Positions 1 to 13,600 of a stretch of DNA of 64,000 bases are shown one piece after another. The DNA comes from Mugil cephalus (Eukaryota; Chordata; Actinopteri; Mugiliformes; Mugilidae), in assembly GCF_022458985.1 (NCBI RefSeq), contig NC_061773.1:22292001-22356000 (forward strand), in the 5' to 3' direction. The notes under the pieces are model-generated. The model saw nothing but the letters and a program-made list of their open reading frames with translations, was not told the DNA's origin and did no database searches. The first letter of the stretch is position 1; each line of letters starts with the position of its first letter. The translations under genes were made by a program, and so were the position numbers.

Positions 1-3000
1 AACCAACTGTCTTTAGTGGATGGCAGAATGTGTGGAAATGTGTATGTGTGCGCATGCATGAATCATAAAACATAAAAGGACTTCTGAGTGACATATAAGG
101 AAGGCTGTGCCACTGCAGATAGCGAGTTGGGCGGACTTCAAGCGGGAGACAGAAAAAGTGAGATAGATACTGTAGTGATGTTCAGATCAAGACTCTGGCA
201 GAAAAAAAGACAGATAAGCAGGCGGGTGGTTGCATTGGCAGATTGATTGACAAACACAGACAGTCTGACAGAGGGTAACAGATATATATATTTATATATA
301 TATGGCTGGGTGGAAATGACAGAACTGACCACCGACAAAACAATATGAGCTTACTGCTGGTGTATAGGGGTGTTGTTATTTTAAAACAATTTACTATAGT
401 GGCACCAATCTATGAGGGAAAGAGTCTTGGCACAAATATGGTTTTCAATACGGCACAGAAAGAGGCACAAAAGAGAAAGATAACTACGTTGGAGAAAAGT
501 GCGCACCGTACAGTATCAACTTCAGACAAAGATTAATTTGTCAGAAAAAATACCGCTCTCTCCCTTTAATCACGAAGAAGAATGCATCTGCTTTAGAAAG
601 TCCTTACAAGCAGACACAGATAACAAAAGAAGAGAGCTTTTAAGCTGCCGGGAGGTTTTCACCAGGCTAAAAGCTTTGCTGTCTATTGAGTAGTCTTATA
701 TTATCGCACGAAGCTGAAAAATGACTGAAGCCAAAATGTTGTATGTCTTTTCTAGATGTTTTATCTGAGCAAGAACAGCCAGTTTATTTGTCTTTTTGGT
801 TTGAATAAAAATGGCCTCTAAATCCAACTAGCGGATCTTAAAATATGTGGAGCGCATGGTGCATTACTGACGTCCTTCAGTGTAGCAGAGACTTCTCAAA
901 GTCCATAATTATGAAGGATACGGGCATGTCAGGCAGTTCGAAATTCTGTCCCTCCTGAACATGCAACCCAGTGCAGATGAGTGCATAATAATAATGTATT
1001 TACCAGAAAAGATTAAATAAATAAAATACGATGCAGTGCTCTCTGTCTCTCTCACAACTTAATCTGTGGTGCATATTGATTCCTCTTGACCCTTAACCAC
1101 ATGCAGCAATCCTGAAAGTTTTTCCTCGTGAAACTCCAAGAGTCGAAGAGTTCAGCTGCTGGTGTTATAAGATCCATTTATAGACAGGCAGACTGGACAG
1201 CTCCAGCGTGTCCAGGGGGGTCCAGGGACTGCCCACTCATTTGTTTTCATTAAGGAAGACTGATAGGGAGCCTCTGGTGGCAGCTCCACTCATCTCTCTG
1301 TTTTCACCCCGTCATTTGGGTGCCATCTGAACTCACACTTTAGCTCAGCATTATATTATTATTATGGAAAATAGTAAGTCCCGCTAAAAGCGGCTGTGAT
1401 TTTAAAAGACTTCTATCAGAAAGTTAATCATGACAGAGTGTGTTCAGCCTATATTTAGCGTGTGCATTTCTAAATCTCTGATCTGATCTTATTTGTAGCA
1501 AAAAAAAAAATCTCTACAAGAAACAGAATGGATTTGTCAGTGAGCAGTGAGGATGTTTTTATAGCTATGTCACTTCTTGAATGTAGAAAAAGAAAATGTA
1601 AGGTTTATGTATTCCAGAGGAGAAATTTAAAAAAATAAATTCGGAGAATTAACTGCACCGCTCGCAATACTGGAACTACACCACAAGAACTAGACCACCG
1701 CCTTCCACAGTCCCACTGATCCTGAACAGGGGGGCGGCAAAATATGTTCACGGTTCATCAGAAAACATTTCTGGGGACGCGTCTACATGCGTAGTGGCAG
1801 AGAAGTCAAAGAGGCTTTTTAAGGGAGCGAAAAAAAAAAACAGAAATTCTGAGTTGGTGTTTAAACATGACTGACACACTGCGAGGGTGTATGTGACAAT
1901 TACACACTAATAATACAGGCTTGATGTGCAAACTCCTTTGTGCTGCGGGTTACAACTTGAGACCCATTATTTAGAGCAGAGTATGATTTTGGCGAACTGA
2001 CACCATTTAAGGTTCGCTGAATTAGCGATCAGAACTTATTTGAACTGCACCAAAGTGTGTTTGCTTTACTACTCAAGGTAGGTACTAGAGTTATAATGAA
2101 GGCTTTTTTTTTCTAGATTTGTTTTAATCACGATGAGCAGAGATAGATATATGCATCGTGTGTTCGTGTTTGACTAAGTTGTGATTATGAGAAGGAGCAA
2201 AGTTTGCATTTCAAACTGCAGCACCCGTGAGCTGCAGCTGAAACTGCTGTACAGTATATAACTTCTTATTGTTTATAGAGCACTAGCATGCATCCTTTCA
2301 CATAATTTAATACCTTTACCTCAAGTCTTTCAGTCTGCAAGTCCCCTTCATCTCCCCTGTGTGTCCCTGGGGAAAATCCCTCGACTTGATTAAAACTCCT
2401 TTTTCTCTGTGGCTTCTTCATCATTAATCAATGCGCTATACACGATCCTGCTCAATCTACTGCTCAATCTATGCCACTGGTGTTTTTTTTTTTTCTTTTT
2501 CTCAAATTTTATTACAGAGATAGAAGCTGAGGCATGAGTGGAAGCAGAGGGAGTAGAGGGAGTAGGCAAACGACGCATACGTGGTTTATAGGTCTGAGAG
2601 AATCACCCCACGAAGTTCACTCGCTGCTTTAGCAAAGTTGGTGATTATTTGCATGAACAAATATGCTGTGTCTATGTTGCGAAACATGTTCAACAAACGG
2701 CATGAAGAGTCTGAGCCGAGGGACGCATCCACAGTCCAACTAAAACAGCACCATGTCCAGAACTAGTGCACCAAGTGGCAGTGGAAGATGCTTTAGTGTG
2801 TGAAGGGGCCTGAAAAGGAGGGGACGGATCAATAGCGTCAGCTGCATGAAAGATACAAGGACGAGCACATGATGCACGTGAAGACTGGGCGGACATGTGA
2901 GCAATAAAGAAAAAGGGGATTTAACAAAACACGGGATATTATGCGGAGATAGTTTAATGCCACACTTAAATATAGGATCTTTTACATTTACACATTCATA

Positions 3001-4520
3001 TCTCAAATCTATGAACATTTATATACCTTTTTAAGTTGGAGATTGTGATACGGCTCCTAAAGGTCAGCCAGCTTCAAAGGAGTAATGCGGGCTACTCTTT
3101 CAACAAAAGATTTCATCTCAGTCAGATTATACCCATAAAGAAAGGTTAGACAGAGGAGATGTCAGCGATAAAATGTCTCGGATTCCCTTTTCTTTCCGAA
3201 AGCGAGCAAGCAACCATTTGAAGTGCTCAAAAAAAGCAAAAAAAAAAAGCGTCAGACTCTGAGGTTTTTTAACTTGTGGAAGTCTGGAGTAATTTGATCT
3301 TTTGACATGCGGTGCCACAAAGAGATCTATAAACTAATTGTTATTGTAATTCTTTCATCAGCATAAAGCGGAATAATATTTGGCATCTAAACCACCGTGA
3401 CGACAGATTTATGACCGTCAGTCAAATCAGAGGACAGTGCAGAGCCTAAGCCGGTTCAGCACTATTCAGCGTACATCAAAGCTTTTAATTAATTCTAGTA
3501 TTTCATGCTTCGACTCTTTATATGCCGAACATATTCCTGATTGAATCCGAGTTAAACAAGAGGAAAAACAGCTTGTCTCTGCTCTGCAAAACCATTTTAC
3601 ACTTAACAACGTAAACACTTCAAATTTGAATTTATATAACGTGGTCACAAAAAAACTAAATTTACTTATGTACAAACATGCAGTTTTTATCCCAAAGAGC
3701 ACCATCCCTCTGGCAAATGCATCTTTTGAACCAGTTTAGAAAGTCTGATAGCTTTTATTGTGAGCCCTTGCCTCGCTTTTATCGACTGTTTAAACTGCCA
3801 AATTCACCAATTGTTGTTTTGTGCCTTTTATCTACTTTGGAGCTGTATCAGTGCATTTTGTCATGATAATAATGTGCAAATTGCCCCATTCATTATTGTT
3901 TTTTTGATGGAGAAATTGGGTAAAATAAGCACTTTGTAGATAAGCGTAGGGTCTGAACGTTATTTGCGAAAGCATCGGCAGCGAGCAGAATGCGTTTCAA
4001 AGCGCTGAATGCCAAAACCGATTTTAATACACTAATAATGGTGTAATCTTCCTATCAGAAAGTTCCAAAACAAAGTGCACGCCTGGCGACTTAGAAATCC
4101 GCTCAATAAGCGCGTCTCATTGATTAAGCTTCCCATCTGAAGTGTCAGAGTAACCAACGTGTAGATTACAATCCTCAGAAGAGGATTATTTGTCTCTTTG
4201 CCCTTTTTGTTCCACTGTCACTGCCGAGCTTCCTCCAGGTCTGACTTATCCCAGACCGTCCTCACGTTGGAAACTGGAAGCGCATTTAAAAACTGTGCCT
4301 TTACAGAAGACGAGCTCCTCTGAATACATCGGCCAAGTGCGTCACTCAAAGGGAAAGTGAGGGGAAGGGAAGCGGTAATGGTGGAAGAAATAAACTATTG
4401 ATGTGGAAAATTTAAAGTAGCACAATATCACCTGTCACGCACAAACATTCACACACATAAAAGTCTAATACAGTGACATAAACAAACCCGCGCCCTGAAG
4501 CTGACAAGGACCCGCCCTCC
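1..4520. other. Spacer or last intron downstream of chchd6 exon 7
   Basis: AT-rich, with poly-A/T runs and no open frame resembling a protein. If chchd6 exon 7 is spliced at its GTATGA, a very short final exon could hide here; I could not single one out. Confidence 0.5.
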
Positions 4521-4662
4521 TCATACCTTCTTTGCTTGATGGACGCAGGCGATGTACTGTTTGGCCAGGCTGGAGCACTGCAGGGTCTGCTTCGGATTTT
4601 CTCTGTAGCACTGGAACACTTTGTCCTGCAGCTCGGTACACAAAGGTCCGGTGTGGCGGGGC
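4521..4662 (-). CDS. chchd6: chchd6 coding exon 7, CHCH domain
   Basis: Carries the twin CX9C helical hairpin: first pair in CTELQDKVFQC, second in CSSLAKQYIAC. These form two disulfides after MIA40-dependent import. The acceptor is TTTTTCCAG. The frame runs to ...VHQAKK, then GTATGA. Reading through gives VHQAKKV and a stop ending at 4521; splicing would end the exon at 4527. Human CHCHD6 also ends only a few residues after its last Cys, so a stop here is credible. Confidence 0.88.
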
Positions 4663-7600
4663 CTGGAAAAAGAGGAGCATTGAGAGAAGGCTCAGTGTGA
4701 CAGGATGTGTCTCCAGTTACTGTAGATCGCTCAAATCTCTTGCCTACGACGACTGTTCGTTTTCAGACAATCCACCGAATGGATTTCAAAGAGACTGTGT
4801 TGTCTCGCTACAGGTGATACCTGAAGGTTGTCTTTTCAACATTGTATTAAAAAGCCGCTGTGTGACAGAGAGAGGAGAGAGTGACAAGTACGCGGTCCAA
4901 AAAATATAAAAATACACACACAGATCAGGCATAACATTATGACCACCTTAGTAACCTTGCGTAGGTCTTGTAAACAGGGGTGTGACGGTGTGATGTGGTG
5001 TCTGGTAACAGAATATTGTAGGGCCTTTGTGGATAATCCCTCAGATACTTTATCAGTTTGGGATCTAGAGAATTTGGAGGCCAGGTCATGTTTTTCATGT
5101 TTTTTGAGTTGTTCGTAAATCCGCTTTTGCATGTGTGTCTGCGTCAGGCTGCATCCTGCTGGAGTGTCATTGCTATGAGGTGGCAGCATCTGTTCTGGTC
5201 TAGGAGGGTGGGACATGTTTAAGTGACATCCATGTGAATGCCAGGTCCAATCAGTGTTATTTACTTCTGCTGTTAGGGTTAGGGTTTTAATTTTGTGGCT
5301 AATCTATTTGAATATTATCATGTTTCCAAGTAGTTTTTCAGTTTAAAGTAATTAACACAATTTCTAATTAAAAAAACTTAATTTTCTTTAGCATAATGGA
5401 AGCTTTAGAGCTAACAGTATTTCACTGGATTAAAATAAGTGTAAATTTGTCTTTATGACTTCAAAGAAACTCCCCTAAAATAAACACGCTCGTCATTGTT
5501 AGAGGTTGTAATAACTTTTTATATACAGACTTCATGTTTATATCAGACCTTGCCTGGTTATTAAACCCAATGGCAAACTCACAGGAGCAGCATTAATTTT
5601 ATTTTGAGACACTGAACAAAATAATGACAAAAACTAACCTCCAAAACAGTTTCTAATCGCAACTCTGATTGCCAAATGGAAATTTTAACCACGTACGAGA
5701 TACTTGGAAGTGAGCATTGGACATGATTGAAACTCCACCATCAGCAGCAGTAACTGGCTTGCATCAATAAATCTCATGATGAGCAAAACAAAATAAAATC
5801 TTGAGCTTGTTTGTAGTTTGTTTTAGCTGCAGTTGAAGAAGCTAAGATAGTTTCAAAGGCTTTAAGGTGCAGCCTGTAGAGAGAGATGAATTATGCATCG
5901 ACAAAGGAGCTTAGGAAGCAAAGTCAAACTTTCTCTTTTCTTTTTTATCTGACTCACACACTCAGTACATGTGTGTAGACAAAAGCAAACAATCGCATCC
6001 ACACCCTCAGATGCAAACAGGCGCATACACACGTGCACAAACACACGTACAGGTAGTGAATACTAATCCTACAAGAGGGTAATCCTTGAGTGCTCTGTTG
6101 CTCTTGGTAATTTACCTGCTGTTGTGACAGAACTTGCAACTGAAAGGACTGGGAGACAGATACGTACACACACATAGACGCTTGCATACATACACAGAGA
6201 CACAACTTGTTATTCTGCAATGCTTCTTCTACTGTCTTGGAGGCCATACTGGCCAGTGTGGACCACCATGCTTGGTGCTGCACTGCTGATATTGTACTAC
6301 ATCACTATGCAACTGTATGTGCCTATTTGTCTTGATGACATGAGTTTTCCATTTGTTTTATTTATGAATGGACTCCCTGCTCTGTGGATTTTAGAGAGAG
6401 TAAAATACAGCAAAACAAGATCATATAAATTCTATTAAATGTATTATTTCAAAGGGTCTTAATGTCATGATTGTCTCCAGACAAAGTGTTTCCAAAGCAA
6501 ACCTCACTGCGCCTCTAAACAAGACATTCTGCAGATCTCTGCGAAAAAAAAATAAATCAGAATGTGCCACTTGTGGCCACAGCAATGAATTAAATTAATT
6601 TCATGCCACCCCACAATAATATTTGAGGGTGCAAAAAAAAAGAAAAGAACGAGAGATGAACAGAAAGAGAAGGAATTAAGTGTTCGGTTTGATAAGGAGG
6701 AACATGTTCCATCATGTTAAAAGATGATTTGACATGATGACATGATGGGACATGCCGTTTTATTTAGGGAAGTGGACCACTTGACATCCACTTACACAAA
6801 TGCGCACGTGCACATACACAAGCGCACTCTCAGGCAGGCAGGGACTCTTGTGCACGCACGCACGCGCACGCCGCTATCCTCACGCCATCCCAGAAAGCAA
6901 TTACAGACTCATGCATCCTTCACATATGAATGAGCTCAGTAGTCCCTGCCTTCACTGACAAATACACACAATAAAGCAGTTTGAGTGTGTGTGTGCGCGC
7001 GCGTGTGTGTGTGTGATCTGCGTTTTGTAAATACACTGCATGTCTGTGCATGAGATAAACACATGCGCAAACACACACACACACACACAAGTATAGGTGA
7101 AACATCCCTGCACTGCCGTGTGTGCTGTGTCGTCTTAGTGTGTGTGTGGCTGTGTGCGCCTGCGTGTGCAGTGGAGGATAGAGCGACAGGATTAAATAAA
7201 TCACTGGCGGAGAGAATATTCATGAACAGAGAAGTGAATGCAACCTGAGCGAAAGAGAGCGAGAGACAGAAGGAGTGAGAATGTGACAGTGATGTATTAA
7301 ATGACAAATAACCCTTGCAGCTTGTATGGACAAACAGTAGCCCATGGCAACCATAGCAATCACAATTTTACCTCTGCCATATCATGAGGCGCCACACTCG
7401 GTGATCAGGAGTCAGCGGACTGCGAGTCAAACGGTTGTGTTATGTTTGAACATCATCCGTTTAATTAGGTGCTTTGAGGACTTATTTAATTAAGTAGTAG
7501 ATGTGGACCAACTTAGTTTGAGCTGGATTCACTCGCGGATGCGTTGGCCTGAGTTATTATTAAAATAGTTAAGAGCCTTAGTATACAGTATATAGGATTT

Positions 7601-10600
7601 ATGGATGAATGGCTCAAATTAAAAGGTCCGTCTAAACCTAAAAGAAGAGAACTTGTAAGCCCTTAAGGATTTGTACTGTTGCGCGGAAAATGAAGACGGT
7701 GTTGTTGTGTTGAAATCAGCTGCCAAGAGTTTCAGTCGCATCATTAAAATTGTATGACTGGTTGATATTTGACATTGCGCTCTGACAGCTGGTTCGCATT
7801 CTGAATTACTCCCTTAGAACTGGAGATAACAGCAACAATAGCCTCAAGGTATTAATCCAAACTCAAGAAGGAAAAAAAAGAAAAAACTCATTCTTTTTTT
7901 CTATTCAACAAGAAACTTTCTGATAGCAGGGGTGTTTTAATAATGGAATCTGAAGCAGAAAATTGCCTCTGCTAATCTGCAGCAACTGCCTCGTTTGACT
8001 GAAATTAAAGGTGAGCTCTTATTAGAAAAACATTAGCGCCCCAGCTAGTTTGATAGCTAACATTCGTATGGAAAAGAAGCAAAACAACACTCCAATTGCT
8101 TTCTGCCTGTGAGGTTTTGCATAAATATGTGCAGAGTTGAGGTAGAAAGATTAGGCTCAAATCGTTAAACTTTCTTATTATTTTTCTGCCTCACCTTGGC
8201 AGTGTGTAGTTTTTATGAAGAGAGCTTGAGTTCTGTGTTGCTGCAAAGCGTGACATTGGGGAATAAAGCAATATGAAGAAAAAGAAAAGATCGTAAGGGC
8301 GTAGCATTTCATGATTCTCTATGTCTAAGATGGTGTTTTTTTTTGTGTTGGTGGGGTGTGTGTGTGCGTGGTGCGAATGGTTATTAATGTATGATGAGAA
8401 GGATTTGGGTTCCTTTAAAGTAACAGTCACGGCATTGTACTTTTGGTTTTTAATATTACACAGAGCGGAGAGGAACAGAAGAGCGGATCAAAGATTTCAT
8501 GGCTCGGGTGAGATCAAACGGAATGACAGAGCATGCATCTTGTATTGTTACAGGCTTTGTAAAGCTTTTATGAATCTGCCATAAGGATAACACTCACAGC
8601 ATTATAGTTCAGCTGGCAGAAATCCCACTTTTACATAAAATCTGGACTTAAGATTTGGATCATAAAGCCCGTAAAGCGTCCAAGGACTAGCATAATTCAG
8701 TATCTGTGATTATTCTTACAGTAATAATAATAAACACTTTTCCTAACTTCACAGAGAGATGCAACACACTTTGATCCTAAGCTCACACTACACAGCAACC
8801 AACAACATTTTATCTCAACTCTGCCAAACACAAAGTCTCTATCTCAAATGGGAATAACAATCAAGAACAACTACAAGTCAAGGACTCCAGACAGACAGAA
8901 CTCCGTCTGTGTCTTCATATGCTGACAGATGAAATGTTGAAGGGAGATAGGGCTGTAGGATAAAAATTCGCACTCCGTTAGCCTGGCTGATTGATCCTCA
9001 CCAAGCTGACTTGGTGGGAATACAAGGAAAGAGAGATGGGAGGGGATAAGGACAGTGTTTCATTAAAACAGGTGACATGCAGGAACAAGATAAGCAGCGC
9101 ATGTGTGTTTGTGTGCGCGACATCTCAACACTGATAACTTTTCAATCAAGAAAACTTCCGGTTGGACAATTCACTTGAGTTGGGAGTGATATCGGGTTAC
9201 TATCACCTTCCATTGGTAGTCTTTTTTTATCATCAGTTCCTCAGGCTAACCGAAACATTTTGTAGAGTGTGAGAGATGCTGTCCGATGCGAGAAGGAGAG
9301 GAGTTTTGACAACACATTCCAACAAACTTGACCCTTGTACAAATGACCTTCTCGACAAGTTTGCTGAGTCTTTTGACGTCGTCCACAGTCAGGATTTTGT
9401 CCCAACAGACCACCACATGAAAAATGGCACCGGTCACCACAGAATCTTAAAATATCTGCAGCACATACATGGATGGAGGAAACACTCTGCAGGAAAGAGA
9501 TACAATTCTAACTCTTCTTATAGAGAGATATGAAGATTCTTGTCCAATCCAGTTTGCCATCCAGGCAAACTGCCAGGTATTAGTAATCCTGTGACATCTT
9601 GTTTACATCTCCTTTGAAGTAAAGAAGAGTAGAAGGAGTACTGCATCTCCTGAAGTCCATCATCATTAACATCATCTTAAAAATTCACTCACAGTTGGCT
9701 GGTGATGAAATTGTTTACAAAGGTAGAATGAAGTCCCTTTCACATCACACGAGAAACCTGGGTCGACCTGTCACATTCTGACTTTGTTGCTTGACGGCAG
9801 TCAGTCTGTGTCATTGCAGAAGGTCCAGGGCTGCGAGCAGCTCATAAACAGTGCAAAGTTTTGGTCTACCCCCATAAGAGACCGACCTCCGAAGGGCAGT
9901 GATTTTTGTTTCAATCAGACAAATCAAATGTCTTATTACATGATAGTTAATAGAAGCGCATAGGTGAATTACCCTACGTCATGTTCGGGAAATTGCACCA
10001 GGGAATCCTAATGTGAACTGCGCATGTGCGACTGTTTATACACAGCTTGTATAGCGATATGGCACATTTTCACTGGTAAGACCGAGAGATTTGGGAGCTG
10101 CTCTGCATCCGTGGAGAAGAGGAGATTCAGTGCACTTAAATGTGTAATGATGATGTTGTTGACGCGATGATGTATGAGAGGGAGGAAAAAACAGTCACGG
10201 GAGATCAGACTCGGGACTGCTGACCGCTGACACGGGTCCGAAAATCCTGTATCAACACGGTATTTTCGATGTGAAAGGGCTATAATTAGAAGTCACCTGG
10301 GCTGAGCCCTGATTAGGACATGATGCCTTGCAAACTTTAAGGCAACGACTTGATAAATATTATAACTAGTAAACTTGTGATTGGAATGATGCGTGCTGAT
10401 AGGACATGCTTGTCTAAACCCTGACTTAACTACCTGAACAGTTCAGTAAATCTGGCAGGTTCAATGGAGGGTGCGTGTGTTTCTTCTTGTACTCTTTAGA
10501 GGCAGTCAAAGGGGCATGGTGTGTAAGTGACTGCAGCCCTTCAGTCTTAATGGTAAATCTTTGTTGGTCCACATTGCAACCAGGTCCTGTCTCTAGTAAT

Positions 10601-13600
10601 CACCGGCAGTCTGCTACTTTGGAGGGCCCAGAGATCCTTACAGTAAGCTACCTGTCTCCTTCACTAATTGGACATGCTTCCCACAGTAGACACACATACA
10701 CGATAGAGCAGATAAAACAAACCCCAAGGAAACAACTGTCATCAGTTACTTTATGGTGAATCCTCAAACAGGCTTCAACCTGAGCTTCACATTGGCTCTG
10801 ATTTTGCTAACACTTTGTGGGTAACAAGGTTTTTTAAGAGGATTAATGGATTTTTAGATCTTAAGGTAAGCTCAGCTGTAAAGTCGTGGGTCTCTTCAGT
10901 GAGGTATTTTTGGGGAATATGGGTTGTCAGATACCCCAAGGCAAGGTTAATGGATGAACTTCTCTAAATACCTCATGTAGTTGGGCAAGGCAAGTAGAAA
11001 ATTACACTAGATAACATTTTACCACTCATGTCTCCACACGAGGATAATGTTTTAGAGTGTGGCATGTCCAGTGCAGGAAAAGAGGCAATATCCCAGAGGG
11101 CTTCCATCTTGTTTCCCTGCTTTCAACAAAGTACTCACCTCAAGTGTGAGAGGTAGCTTTTATCTTAAACGTATGCACTCAAACTATTTGGGGACAGTCC
11201 TGAAATTTCACCTAGGAAATGGCTAAAATGGGACTAGAAACTCTGCTAATAAACAACTGGAAATAACAACAACAACAACAAAAAAAATGTTATAATGGGG
11301 CCCCAGATTAATCTGGATTAACATTCCTGATCAGTATTTCTACCAGCTAACCATGGTTGTATTTTTTTTACCAAAGTGTAGTCCCACTGTCTGGGAAAAT
11401 AACCTATATCACATACTCGTTCACAAATTCTCCCTTCAGGCTTTCTCATGGTGAAAATCTACACCTTGATCACTCCAAGCAGAGTACCTCATGACTTCTG
11501 ATCCACCAATGAGAGTTCTGTCCATTTCTTTTAGGGCTTTTAAAATAATACCACTATTCCCTCATTGTAGCTGCACTATGATAGTCACAATTTAATATTT
11601 TTTCTAATTATTTAATCTATAATCTATTTAATATATCCTTATTTCTTTATTCTATTTTATATGGAAACAAATCTAAAGGGCCTCTTGCTCCACTTATTAT
11701 TAGTTGTCTAACATTTGCATGCCATTTAAATCTATAAACAGCAGTCCAGATCCATGTCCAGGAACAAAACTACCCAGGAAGGTGTGAGATGAATAAGACA
11801 GAAGAGGAGAGCAGTTGAAAAAAAAAGAAGGTGAGAGAAATAAAAATGCAGAAACCAAGTAGAAAAGTCAGACGGGCAGAATCTTTTAGAATCTGGAAAA
11901 ATAAGATGGAGACAATAATACAGAGATTAAGAGAGTCGATACAATGACAGAAGAAAGGCATATTGTAGCTACATAGCATGTTCGGTTGTTCTGAATTCTC
12001 CCCCTCTCTTTAGCAGAGGGTAAATAGAATAATTACTGGGTGGTCAGTGTAGTGTGAAATGACAGCGTGACCACAGCACAATGAAACACTGCCCAAACGC
12101 TGACAAAACATGACGAGCACATGGCTGCCTGAATACAAAGTGTGCCTGTGAGCGTGGCACAGATAGAGAGGGGAAAATGCCTTCCTTCGTCAAACTTGTG
12201 GTGAACTGATCTCCTGACCTCTTCCGTGCAGCTACGGACAAAAGCAAAACATTGCTATCGTAATAGTTTGGACAAATTTTTTACTATGATTGTGCACTGT
12301 TGAATTCAATAGGCCAGTTGCATGAAGATGGCAGTGTCGTCTATGGGGTCGCCGCCCATCGCACAATACAAAGCTGGCAAAAGGAATAAGCGCCGACCCG
12401 TTCTATGAAATGCACTGCAGTAGGAGGTACAACGCTATACTACCACAGGAATAAGTCACACACTTAATTCTATGGATGCTATGTTTAATATTTTTCCACT
12501 GCATGACATATTCTTTATTGAGATGTTGCTAAAGCCCAACAAACCAACCAAACAACCTATTAATGATTTAAGCCACATATACTTTTAGCATCCCATGGAA
12601 AGTTCCCAAATGACATGCTTAATATCTATCTTTATAAGACATACCACACGTTTTTAATTGTATGATCACTTACATTCTTCATTTTCCGAGACTTGAATAC
12701 TGCTGGCATCAGAAGACAAATACTTGGCAATGTTTAATTGTAACTAGAGTTTAAAATTTGAGCTGAGTTTAGCAGATGTACCACTGTGGTAGCTCAGCAT
12801 GGTGAACCGCAAGACAACGAGTATGGATAATAAAAAAACAAAACAAAAGGAAAATGAATAGTTTTCCGACTGAGAGAATGGGGGATAAAGATGAGACTAA
12901 ACTGGCAAAGCCAACAAAAATGGAAGTGGGGGAAATCAGTGCTCGATAAATCTGACAACAGGTCAAGATTTTTTACTTTCCCAGCGATGCACCACTGCTT
13001 TTACAATGTCACAGTAGGAGCAGGCGGGGAACAGAGCCTCAGAAACGGCTTTGTAACACTTCCCTGACAAGAACGGTGGTAATCAACCCTGTGTGTGTCT
13101 AGTCCAAGGGGTTGAATATATTTTCTACAGAATGGTAAAGCATGACAGAGAGACAGAGAAATGAAAAAGAGCTGGATTATTTTATCTCTTAGATGGAATA
13201 ACTACCTTCTAACTTACATCTTAATAACTTCAGATGGTAAATTGGTATAAGGGTGACTTAAATATACTTTTCTATACTAAGGTTTTGGAGACAAAAGTAT
13301 AATCCTCAACAATTATTGTAGAATCATCTTGGCATTGTTTTGGAATATGCACCTTATGAAGAAGTTTTGTCAGATAACTCAAAATGTTGACTCATTTTGT
13401 TACACTGTGATGCAGAAAACCTGAATCCTGCTTTTTGAAAAAACATGAATACGCTTAAATATTTTGAGTCCCATGCTGTGACACTTTTCAAAAAGATTTA
13501 ACATACAATTTATCTAGAGAGGAAAATTGTGAATCCTGACATAATAATTTGAGAATTTGTCACAATACAATTATACAGGAAAGGAAATGTGATAATAAAT

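Noticed and set aside
5274..5287. Telomere-like TTAGGGTTAGGG (also at 58210-58224)
   Set aside because: Only two units each; expected by chance and no subtelomeric context.
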